Shown: positions 9,045-15,818 of the stretch, one piece after another
Layout: the number at the start of each line of letters is the position of its first letter
How positions within the stretch are numbered: position 1 is the first letter of the stretch
Assembly: GCA_021850365.1 (NCBI GenBank)
Contig: JAJZMH010000022.1
Span: 1-37,173, forward strand
Origin: a bacterium
Lineage (GTDB): Bacteria > Patescibacteriota > Saccharimonadia > Saccharimonadales > UBA4665
DNA: 37,173 nt
Direction: 5' to 3'
The notes under the pieces: model-generated
Seen by the model: the letters and a program-made list of their open reading frames with translations, nothing else
Database searches by the model: none
Told to the model about the DNA's origin: nothing
Program-made: the position numbers and the translations under genes

Positions 9045-9425
9045 TTACTTATTTAATCCAGTAAGAATTAAATTATACTCGTTCCGAATTGTTTTAACGT
9101 ATTCTTTAATAGCAATTAAAAGATTTCTACTTTCAGCTTTGGAGACTATTTTGTACTCACTACCGTTTTGACTTTTTAAAATATCTCGATTCCTCAGAAC
9201 AAATTTAGTAGTGTTTTCTATGATAGATCCATTGCTTTGTTTAGATTTCTCATACCAGATCCATGTTTTATTATCTAGGCAAAAAAATTCTCTTTGGGTA
9301 TTTTGAGGAATTGGACCAAATAATTTTCGTCCAAAAGTAGATTCAAATTGAATCAGTTTTCTTTCTCTAGATAGTTTAGCTTTAGGATTATTTGTACTTC
9401 CTAAAAGATAAGAAAAAAATGACAT
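9045..9425 (-). CDS. Uncharacterised small protein
   Basis: I do not recognise this 126-residue protein. The ATG at 9425 is preferred over a GTG at 9440 because GTGAGG lies about nine bases before it. It is basic, with no signal peptide or membrane helix. The N-terminal third is arginine/lysine-rich (KAKLSRERKLIQFES), the middle carries aromatic strands (REFFCLDNKTWIWYEKSK), and the C-terminus is helical (IAIKEYVKTIRNEYNLIL). It begins one base after the stop of the next gene upstream, so the two are translationally linked and probably work together. Ordinary codon use supports a real gene. Confidence 0.7.
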   Translation of the reverse strand: MSFFSYLLGSTNNPKAKLSRERKLIQFESTFGRKLFGPIPQNTQREFFCLDNKTWIWYEKSKQSNGSIIENTTKFVLRNRDILKSQNGSEYKIVSKAESRNLLIAIKEYVKTIRNEYNLILTGLNK

Positions 9426-9426
9426 T

Positions 9427-9768
9427 TTAAGCAGCCTCACTATAAATTAGATCTAATTCGTTCCTTAGGTCTGTAATTCTATTAGTCTCAGGATCATTAG
9501 GTTCTTGTTGATTAAGGTTAATTATATTATCATCTTCACCCTTAACACTCGGCTTGTTATTAACAGTTGTAATCTCTTCTTTTTTCTCTTCTTTTTCAAG
9601 TCCTAAAATTTCTTCTAATTGGTCTGCTCTATTCTCAGATAGATATAATTCTGATAATCTTTTTTGAATCTCTTCTCCCAGTTTCTCATTTTTTATACCT
9701 TCAATATTACCATTCAGGTCTTTATTATCATTCAGGTCTTTACCATTAATTAAACTAATAATTCCCAT
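9427..9768 (-). CDS. Uncharacterised acidic, low-complexity protein
   Basis: I do not recognise this 113-residue protein. It is rich in Asn, Glu, Asp and Lys, with a repeated N-terminal phrase (GKDLNDNKDLNGN), a likely amphipathic helix (EEIQKRLSELYLSENRADQLEEILGLEKEEKKEE), an unstructured centre, and a final helix (RITDLRNELDLIYSEAA). There is no membrane segment and no cysteine. It lies directly before the 126-residue protein with one base between stop and start, and follows tatD by 15 bases, all on the same strand. It may be an adaptor or a disordered partner of its neighbour; this is speculative. Confidence 0.65.
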   Translation of the reverse strand: MGIISLINGKDLNDNKDLNGNIEGIKNEKLGEEIQKRLSELYLSENRADQLEEILGLEKEEKKEEITTVNNKPSVKGEDDNIINLNQQEPNDPETNRITDLRNELDLIYSEAA

Positions 9769-9783
9769 TTAAATCCTTTTTAA

Positions 9784-10602
9784 TTAAATACTAAACAACT
9801 TTTGACTGTTGTTGGTAGTATATTCTGCTAAATATTCTAGTTCCTCACCCCTTAGTTCTGCTAAAAATCTTGCGATTTGTTTAACATTTTTAGGCGTATT
9901 GATTGTACCACGAAAAGGGATAGGAGTCAAGTACGGTGAATCTGTTTCAAGAATTAAATTTTGGGTTGGAATTTTTTTGTAAAGCTTAAGTAAGTTATCA
10001 TCCTTACAAAATGTAGCAATGCCATTAACGCCTATATAGAGATTTTGGGATAACGCAAGTTCTAGATTCTGCAGATTATCGGTATAACTATGCAAAACTC
10101 CACGAATCTGGGATTTAGAATTATATTTATCAAAGATTTTAAAGAATTGATCAAATCCATCCCGAACATGAAAAATGATTGGTTTATCTACGGATAAGGC
10201 TAGCTCTATTTGTTGTTCTAGAATCTTAAGCTGATTTGTTTGCCGGGAATAATTGTAATGAAAATCTAGACCGCATTCTCCTACGGCCACAACCTTGGGA
10301 TCCTGGATAAGAGACTTGAACACTTCAATCCACTCTTTATCTATCGAATAATTATCTGCTTCGTGAGGATGAATTCCTATTGAACAAAAAACATTAGGAT
10401 ATTTTCTAGCAACTTCTACCGCCCAAATACTTTCATCTAAATTACAACCAACAACTATTAGTTTTTGGACTTCCGCATCAATAGCTTCTTTTATGACTTG
10501 ATCAATTGTCTGATCTAATTTTGCCCAAATATTAGTAGTATTGTTATCCTTAAGGTTATGCCCTATATCTTGGATATGGCAATGAGTATCAATTAGCTTC
10601 AT
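9784..10602 (-). CDS. tatD: TatD-family metal-dependent deoxyribonuclease
   Basis: Cytoplasmic metal-dependent hydrolase; TatD proteins act as 3'-5' DNases. The 272-residue protein has the metal-binding HCH near the N-terminus (DTHCHIQD, His7 and His9), the glutamate in AVGECGLDFHY, histidines in IIFHVRDGFD and GVLHSYTD, and the C-terminal LETDSPYLTPIPFRG signature. It overlaps the metG 3' end by 14 bases. The metG-tatD order is the same as in many Gram-positives, where yabE/rpfB and ksgA follow; here those two genes are at 15.1-17.1 kb instead. Confidence 0.95.
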   Translation of the reverse strand: MKLIDTHCHIQDIGHNLKDNNTTNIWAKLDQTIDQVIKEAIDAEVQKLIVVGCNLDESIWAVEVARKYPNVFCSIGIHPHEADNYSIDKEWIEVFKSLIQDPKVVAVGECGLDFHYNYSRQTNQLKILEQQIELALSVDKPIIFHVRDGFDQFFKIFDKYNSKSQIRGVLHSYTDNLQNLELALSQNLYIGVNGIATFCKDDNLLKLYKKIPTQNLILETDSPYLTPIPFRGTINTPKNVKQIARFLAELRGEELEYLAEYTTNNSQKLFSI

Positions 10603-12046
10603 GTTTAGCCGGCTCTTCTAACTTTGGAAAAAGGATTTCTAGTTTACTAGGAAGTTTCTTTGATTTAAAAATATCTTCTATTTTTTTAGAGGTTTCAGGA
10701 AGAAATGGTTTAAGTAAAAAAGCGATTTCCAGAATTGAGCTTGCAAGATATTCCAGTACTTCTTTCAAATGATCTTTATCGTTTTGTTTGGCAATAACCC
10801 ACGGCTTGGTTTCATCAATATACTGATTGAGTGATCTTACTTGTTTAAAAACTTCATCAAGCGCTTGATCTAAATGGAAGGCCTCAATAGCCCTTTTGTA
10901 TGGAATTATGTCATGCTCAGGTGGTGGTATACTCCCAATTTCGCCATTTAAATATTTATTAATCATTACCAGGGATCTTTGAATTAAATTACCTAGCTCA
11001 TTGGCAAGTTCGTTATTATAGGCATCATCCATTGCTTCAAAACTAAAGTCTCCGTCAGAAGAGGAAGAGATATGTCTTAAGAAATAATAACGAGTTGGGT
11101 CAACGCCATATTTTTTAATAATCTGAGTAGGATTAATGCTATTCCCAAGGCTTTTTCCCATTTTTTTGCCATTAACACTTACAAAACCATGGATGTAGAG
11201 ATTCTGAGGTAATTCTAAATCTAAGCTCATTAAAATTGCCGGAAGAATAATTGCATGAAACCTGGCAATATCTTTACCAACAACCTGAATATTTGCTGGC
11301 CAATATTGTTGAAAGTCAGAATGTTCAGGATAACCTAAAACCGTAATGTAATTAAGCAAAGCCTCAAACCATACATAGATAGTTTGTTTCTTATCTCCGG
11401 GTACTTCTATTCCCCAAGGAACTTTCTTAATAGGTCTTGATACGCTAATATCTTCAAGTCCATCATTTAGGAAACTAAGCATTTCATTTCTTTTGCCTTT
11501 TGGATAAATTTTAAATTTGTTATCAATAATTGCCTGATAGATCTTTTCAGAATATTTAGATAAAGGGAAGAAATAGTTTTCTTCCTCGATTTTTTCAAAA
11601 GGTTTATTATGATTCGGACAAATACCGTTATTTTCTCTTACTTCTGAATCAGTGAAATAAGCTTCATCACCATCACAATACCAACCGATATATTTACTTT
11701 TGTAAAAATCTTTAGACATTTTTTGCCATATTAATTGAACTCGATCAATGTGATTTTGATCAGTAGTTCGAACAAAACGGTTGTTTGATACGTTTAAATC
11801 CTTTGCTAATTTCTTAAATTGATCACTGGTTTGGTTAACAAAATCTTGAACATCTAATTTTAAATCTTTTGCCTTATTATAGATCTTAGAACCATGTTCA
11901 TCTGTTCCGGTAGAAAAAATAACCTGTTTATTAAGCTCCCTGGCATACCTAGCCATAGAATCTGCCAATATAAATTCTAGAGCATGCCCGAGATGGGGTT
12001 CTCCATTAACATAGGGAATAGAAGTAGTAATATAAAACTGGTTCAT
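10589..12046 (-). CDS. metG: Methionine--tRNA ligase
   Basis: Charges tRNA-Met. The 485-residue class I enzyme has the HIGH-type motif HLGH at residues 18-21 and a KMSKS-type loop reading KMGKS at 295-299, with glycine in place of the usual serine. The connective insertion keeps only two cysteines (Cys124 in WYCDGDEAY, Cys143 in GICPNH), so a four-cysteine zinc knuckle is not formed in the usual way. The C-terminal tRNA-binding (Trbp111-like) domain found in longer forms is absent. It lies 40 bases downstream of the trehalase stop and overlaps tatD. Confidence 0.96.
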   Translation of the reverse strand: MNQFYITTSIPYVNGEPHLGHALEFILADSMARYARELNKQVIFSTGTDEHGSKIYNKAKDLKLDVQDFVNQTSDQFKKLAKDLNVSNNRFVRTTDQNHIDRVQLIWQKMSKDFYKSKYIGWYCDGDEAYFTDSEVRENNGICPNHNKPFEKIEEENYFFPLSKYSEKIYQAIIDNKFKIYPKGKRNEMLSFLNDGLEDISVSRPIKKVPWGIEVPGDKKQTIYVWFEALLNYITVLGYPEHSDFQQYWPANIQVVGKDIARFHAIILPAILMSLDLELPQNLYIHGFVSVNGKKMGKSLGNSINPTQIIKKYGVDPTRYYFLRHISSSSDGDFSFEAMDDAYNNELANELGNLIQRSLVMINKYLNGEIGSIPPPEHDIIPYKRAIEAFHLDQALDEVFKQVRSLNQYIDETKPWVIAKQNDKDHLKEVLEYLASSILEIAFLLKPFLPETSKKIEDIFKSKKLPSKLEILFPKLEEPAKHEAN

Positions 12047-12086
12047 TTTATCCTAATTATATTAAATATTTTGACTAATTAACAAT

Positions 12087-13352
12087 CTAACTGGCTCGAT
12101 CAACATACTCTTGAGCTAATCTTTCAAATATTGCATTTGTCCAACCAAAACCATCCTGGGAGGGATAAACACCCTTCATCGGTGGCTTATCTGGATTAAC
12201 GACGTTGTATTTTTCTAAGAAAACTTGATCTTTATTAAACCAATTTAGATTAGTTTTAAGCCATTTAATTGCAATTCTTCTGGCATCATTATGATATCCA
12301 TATCTTTCTAAACCTTTAATTACAATATAATGAAGTGGTGCCCAACCATTTGGAAATGCCCATTGGGTAGGCATTGTCCCAAAAACAAATTGATTAAATA
12401 AAAGTTGATCTGTTGTTGATAGTCCACCACGATGTTCAAATTTCCTTAAATTCTTAACTAGTTGATCTGCTTGTTCTTTTGAAGCAAGTCCTGACCACAT
12501 TGAATAATAAGCAGCTAAGGAAGATACTGGGGATTTTTTGTTTTTGACATAGTCATAGTCAAAAAAGAAACCCTTAGATTCATCCCACATTAACTCATTA
12601 ACTTTACTCTTTCGTTGTTCAGCACTGTCTTTCCACCTAATACTTTTACGACTCTCACCTATTATTTTATAAAACCGGGCAAAATCCATTTCGTATTTAT
12701 ACAGTAGACAGTTTAAATCGATCCCTAAATAATCTAGGGCATGACGGTTAAATCTAGGGGTTAAATCCCAACCACTCTCTGCTTCTGCCAGGTCATGGAT
12801 ATTATTAACATCATAATAACGAGACAATCCCTTAAATACTTTATGGTTAAAAGGATGTTTTGAATTTAACCAAACTAAGTTATATTCATCTTCCGCAACC
12901 TTGATATGTTCCTTGAGCCATTTATTATCTAGGTTATATTTCTGATAGATATCGAAAATTAAAGAAGTTAAAAAAGGTGGTTGACTCCTACCGAGGAGAT
13001 ATATTCTAGATGCATTTGGAATAATCCCAAATTTTTTAAACATAAAAATTAGATTATCTAAAATACCAATCACCAAATCTTTATTTTTTTGATCCAGTAA
13101 GCCCTGAACGATAAAATAACTATCCCAATAGTACATTTCTGAAAAATCAAAAGATATTTTTTCAGATTTTGATGGGACAATGTATGGATGTGGCAGACCT
13201 AATAAATTTTGATCGTCTTTTGGATGATAAACTGTAATTTTGGGATAATAATTTTGGATATATTTTCTAGCTTTCTTAACGTCTTCTGGAGTCAAATTTA
13301 AATTAGACCTAAAGGAAAAAATTTCTGTTGGGATAATTTTGGATATTTTCAT
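12087..13352 (-). CDS. treA: Trehalase, glycoside hydrolase family 37
   Basis: Splits trehalose into two glucose molecules. The 421-residue protein shows the GH37 pattern: FSEMYYWDSYFIVQGL (family signature 1 region), AEAESGWDLTPRF with the proposed catalytic acid Asp, QWAFPNGWAPLHY (signature 2), and FLEKYNV with the catalytic base Glu, followed by GGFGWTNA-like SQDGFGWTNAIF. No signal peptide is seen, so it should be cytoplasmic. The ATG at 13352 is preferred; the frame can be read back to a TTG at 13376. A trehalase in an otherwise minimal gene set suggests use of imported trehalose, a common compatible solute of Actinobacteria. The symbol is by family, not a tested orthology. Confidence 0.9.
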   Translation of the reverse strand: MKISKIIPTEIFSFRSNLNLTPEDVKKARKYIQNYYPKITVYHPKDDQNLLGLPHPYIVPSKSEKISFDFSEMYYWDSYFIVQGLLDQKNKDLVIGILDNLIFMFKKFGIIPNASRIYLLGRSQPPFLTSLIFDIYQKYNLDNKWLKEHIKVAEDEYNLVWLNSKHPFNHKVFKGLSRYYDVNNIHDLAEAESGWDLTPRFNRHALDYLGIDLNCLLYKYEMDFARFYKIIGESRKSIRWKDSAEQRKSKVNELMWDESKGFFFDYDYVKNKKSPVSSLAAYYSMWSGLASKEQADQLVKNLRKFEHRGGLSTTDQLLFNQFVFGTMPTQWAFPNGWAPLHYIVIKGLERYGYHNDARRIAIKWLKTNLNWFNKDQVFLEKYNVVNPDKPPMKGVYPSQDGFGWTNAIFERLAQEYVDRAS

Positions 13353-13393
13353 CTCTAGAAGATAGACTAAAACCAATTTTAAATTTTAGCAAA

Positions 13394-13434
13394 TAAAAAA
13401 AACACACCTTATCCAAAAATGTTTAAGATGTGTT
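13394..13434 (-). terminator. Rho-independent terminator after the RRM gene
   Basis: On the minus strand an 11-bp stem (arms 13424-13434 and 13401-13411, with one T-G wobble) encloses a 12-base loop and is followed by a run of at least six T. It begins 13 bases past the RRM stop, and ends that transcript before the trehalase gene. Confidence 0.85.
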
Positions 13435-13447
13435 AATTCAGTTTTTT

Positions 13448-13714
13448 TTATCGTCTAGAGTTTTCTTCTCTAGGTCTAGCTTCGCTAACGATAATGTTTC
13501 TCCCATCGAGATCTTTACCATTGAGCTCGCTAATAGCTTTTTTTGCTTCTTCGTCGGTTGACATTTCAACAAATCCGAATCCTTTTGATCGATTACTGTC
13601 TCGATCAACTATTACGGTTGCTGAGTTGACGGTTCCAACGCTTGCAAAAAAGTTCTTTAATTGGTCATCATTGGTTCCCCAAGATAATGATCCAACAAAT
13701 AATCTGTTTGCCAT
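13448..13714 (-). CDS. RRM-type RNA-binding protein
   Basis: Small single-domain RNA-binding protein of 88 residues, like the Rbp proteins of cyanobacteria and many other bacteria. RNP2 is LFVGSL (residues 5-10) and RNP1 is KGFGFVEM (44-51), each with the RNA-stacking aromatic positions. The tail RPREENSRR is basic and short. A strong ribosome site (AAAGGAGTG) precedes the ATG by about 9 bases. It has its own terminator and lies downstream of ssrA on the same strand, so it may be transcribed from its own promoter or by read-through from ssrA. Targets are unknown. Confidence 0.93.
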   Translation of the reverse strand: MANRLFVGSLSWGTNDDQLKNFFASVGTVNSATVIVDRDSNRSKGFGFVEMSTDEEAKKAISELNGKDLDGRNIIVSEARPREENSRR

Positions 13715-13737
13715 TAACCTTTCACTCCTTTTTCGTC

Positions 13738-13773
13738 TTGAGGTAATCTGACAAACAGTTAGCTGCGCCTCAA
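13738..13773 (-). promoter_or_regulatory. Hairpin in the leader of the RRM gene
   Basis: Six-base arms TTGAGG (13768-13773 read on the minus strand) and CCTCAA (13738-13743) can pair about 24-60 bases before the RRM start, with a small inner CTG/CAG pairing. It could be a site for autoregulation of the RNA-binding protein. No homolog or covariation has been seen, so this is weak. Confidence 0.3.
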
Positions 13774-13888
13774 AAAACTTACTTTTTAATATACATTCCT
13801 AGAAAACTTAACCTAAACAGTTACCTTAGCAGCTTCATCTAGTGTAGATATAGGATAATGAAAATGCTTTCTAAATGCAAATCTTTAT

Positions 13889-14279
13889 TGGTGGAGCTGC
13901 CGGTTATTGCGACCGGGTCCGTTCGTTTACCTGATTGAATCTCTACAAGTTTAGTTATTTTTGATTAAAGAAAAGTATCTAAAAATAACAAAAAAACTTT
14001 TCTTTTCCTAATTTAAGCTTACTTACTTGATAGTTTAGGAAATGCTAGCAAATAAGGCATCCAGATAATATTAAGCACTTAATCCGTATCTGAAGTAAAG
14101 AATAAGCACTGCTCTTGACTTATTTCTTAAGCAAAAGCTGGCGCAAAGTTTAATGGTCTAAAAAGATCAGCAACTTTACTAAAAATAGATTTTGCATCTA
14201 TAAATTTTGCCTATAACGCTGACAAGCGACTTGCTAATTCAACCGATAAAGTACAAACGTCGAGCTTAAATTCAGCCCC
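13889..14279 (-). ncRNA. ssrA: Transfer-messenger RNA (tmRNA)
   Basis: Rescues stalled ribosomes and tags the unfinished peptide. The 5' end GGGGCTG (14273-14279) pairs with the 3' CAGCTCC (13893-13899), followed by an encoded ACCA; flanking GGAC and CTCGACG match the conserved tRNA-like domain. The length is 391 nt. A tag frame starts at GCA (14195-14193), preceded by TAGAT as in E. coli TAGTC, and runs to TAA at 14127. It encodes 22 residues beginning AKSIFSKVADLF and ending NFAPAFA, a hydrophobic degron-like end. The T-arm is CCGGT/ACCGG with the loop CGCAATA, which lacks the usual TTC. The order acceptor, tag, pseudoknot region, T-arm shows a one-piece tmRNA. Confidence 0.95.
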
Positions 14280-14291
14280 ATCTAGCTTATG

Positions 14292-14320
14292 ATTATATAC
14301 TTTTTTTATAAATATTGCAA
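14292..14320 (-). promoter_or_regulatory. Promoter of ssrA
   Basis: On the minus strand a -35 TTGCAA (14315-14320) and a perfect -10 TATAAT (14292-14297) are separated by 17 bases. The mature tmRNA end at 14279 is 12 bases past the -10 box, consistent with a short 5' extension removed by RNase P. Confidence 0.8.
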
Positions 14321-14343
14321 AATTTTTAATAATATATTAAGAT
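14315..14343 (+). promoter_or_regulatory. Candidate divergent promoter for the whiB-like pair
   Basis: TTGCAA at 14315-14320 is its own reverse complement and could also serve the plus strand, with TAAGAT at 14338-14343 exactly 17 bases away. A start about seven bases later would fall just before or at the ATG at 14355, giving a leaderless or near-leaderless mRNA. Spacing is good, but the -10 is non-consensus in an AT-rich stretch. Confidence 0.45.
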
Positions 14344-14354
14344 ATATGGTTATT

Positions 14355-14711
14355 ATGGAAAAATTGTCAAACAAAATCACTGATCTAGCTAATTATAAAC
14401 TGTACGGTGACACTGAACCAAGATATCCCATAAAAACTGACTTAGCTAGAAAAGTTAATGTAAATATCTTTGATAAACGAGGATGTAAGGGAGAAAACCC
14501 AAATATGTGGTTTGCGACTCCAGATGATGACGAATTACCCAAATTATATGACTATAGTAGAAAGGCAAAACAGCTGTGTTTTAGATGTCCAATCCAACAA
14601 GAATGTTTTGATACCGCTATCGATAACGGAGAAGAATTTGGAATATGGGGTGGAATAAATATTGGGGTACTTCGGAGAGCATTAATAGCGGATTATAATA
14701 GCAAACAATAA
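14355..14711 (+). CDS. WhiB-like iron-sulfur protein, first of a pair
   Basis: Probable [4Fe-4S]-binding transcription regulator. Reading from the ATG at 14355 gives 118 residues with the WhiB cysteine pattern Cys44, Cys75-x2-Cys78, x5, Cys84, followed by the family turn GIWGG (residues 96-100) and a short basic end (RRALIADYN). The region after Cys44 (NPNMWFATPDD) corresponds to the usual acidic/aromatic stretch between the first and second cysteines. An ATG at 14346 is also in frame; the still longer reading from 14289 would overlap the ssrA promoter and is unlikely. Its stop overlaps the next whiB-like start by one base. WhiB proteins are regarded as an actinobacterial family, so transfer from, or shared history with, that phylum is an inference. 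Confidence 0.85.
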   Translation: MEKLSNKITDLANYKLYGDTEPRYPIKTDLARKVNVNIFDKRGCKGENPNMWFATPDDDELPKLYDYSRKAKQLCFRCPIQQECFDTAIDNGEEFGIWGGINIGVLRRALIADYNSKQ

Positions 14712-15067
14712 TGTCCCCTGAGTATAAGATAAGGTACCCGGTTGCATCTATTTCCTTAGAGGAAAAAGTAGGAAATATTAAGTACGAAGAAAGAAATTGT
14801 AAGAACGTATCAAAAGATATATTTTTTCCAAAAAAAGTTATTGATAGTTTTGTAGAAAACGGTGTGGAGAATATTAAGACAAGCCAGAGCTTTCAAAAAG
14901 AAATTGAAAAAGCTAAAAGTATATGTCAAGACTGTGATATTAAAGATCAATGCTTAATCGTAGCCATCGAAAATAATGAGCGTGATGGTGTTTTTGGAGG
15001 AGAATATTTTGGTGGACGGAATGGTTATAAAGTCAGAAAAAAAATTAATAATGTTAAAGAAAATTAA
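14711..15067 (+). CDS. WhiB-like iron-sulfur protein, second of a pair
   Basis: A divergent paralogue or partner of the preceding gene, 118 residues. It keeps the four cysteines (Cys30, Cys72-x2-Cys75, x5, Cys81) and a turn reading GVFGG (residues 93-97), with Phe in place of Trp. The first cysteine is followed by DIFFP, as in canonical WhiB proteins. The C-terminus is short and basic (GGRNGYKVRKKINN), suitable for DNA contact. Start and stop overlap as TAATG, so the two are translationally coupled and could form a hetero-pair. The 3' end overlaps the end of convergent rsmA by 14 bases. Sequence similarity between the two proteins is low outside the cysteine region. Confidence 0.8.
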   Translation: MSPEYKIRYPVASISLEEKVGNIKYEERNCKNVSKDIFFPKKVIDSFVENGVENIKTSQSFQKEIEKAKSICQDCDIKDQCLIVAIENNERDGVFGGEYFGGRNGYKVRKKINNVKEN

Positions 15068-15815
15068 AAATATCTATCCACTGATCTAAATCGATTGCTT
15101 GAGCTCTGATTAGTTGATCCATTTGATGATCAATGAGATACTTCTTGAATTTTTCTTTTGGGAAATTAGGTAACGTACCAAGATTATTTATTAAAGTTTT
15201 TCTTTTTGAACTAAAACCTATTTTAATTAATCTAAATAATTGATTAGTGTCAATGTCTGGTAATTTAAGTTTGGGTTTTAAGATAACTATTTTTGAATCA
15301 ACTTTCGGAACTGGATAAAACTTATCTTTTTCTATGTCATCACCCAAAGTTACTTCCCAATAAAATTGCGTTAAAAGACTTAAAATGCTATGTTTTCCTT
15401 TTGTTGCTGACATTCTAAGGGCAACTTCTTTTTGAACTAAGAGAACTATTAGAGTCGGCTTATATTTAATGTTTGAGAGAATTCGTATTAGATGTGATGT
15501 TAAATAATATGGAATATTACCAACTATTTTGTATTCTTCTTTAAGCTCATTGAAATTAAATCTTAAAATATCTTGATGAATTAATTTTAGATTAGCTAAT
15601 TTTTGTTTTTCTAGATCGTGAATTAGATTTTGATCTAGTTCAATAGCTATTACTTTTTTAACTTGAGAAAGTAAAAGCTTAGTTAAATTACCCGTTCCTG
15701 GCCCTATTTCTAAAATTAGATCATTTGGTTTAAGTTCGGTCCATGACGCTATATTAATTAAACTTTTTTGATCTACTAACCAATTCTGTCCTAATGATTT
15801 TTTTGGTTCAATCAT
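15054..15815 (-). CDS. rsmA: 16S rRNA dimethyladenosine transferase RsmA
   Basis: Dimethylates two adjacent adenosines near the 3' end of 16S rRNA with S-adenosylmethionine during 30S maturation. The 253-residue protein has the KSLGQNWL N-terminus, SAM motif I EIGPGTGN (residues 36-43), the acidic IAIELDQ strand, and the catalytic GNIPYYL motif. The C-terminal helical domain is present but compact. It starts three bases after the stop of the RpfB-like gene, so both are one transcription unit; this rpfB-ksgA pairing is also found in Actinobacteria. Confidence 0.96.
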   Translation of the reverse strand: MIEPKKSLGQNWLVDQKSLINIASWTELKPNDLILEIGPGTGNLTKLLLSQVKKVIAIELDQNLIHDLEKQKLANLKLIHQDILRFNFNELKEEYKIVGNIPYYLTSHLIRILSNIKYKPTLIVLLVQKEVALRMSATKGKHSILSLLTQFYWEVTLGDDIEKDKFYPVPKVDSKIVILKPKLKLPDIDTNQLFRLIKIGFSSKRKTLINNLGTLPNFPKEKFKKYLIDHQMDQLIRAQAIDLDQWIDIFNFL

Positions 15816-15818
15816 CTA

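Noticed and set aside
14289-14354. Longer N-terminus for the first WhiB-like protein
   Set aside because: It would run through the ssrA -10/-35 region and adds a hydrophobic, phenylalanine-rich stretch unlike the family; ATG at 14355 or 14346 fits better.
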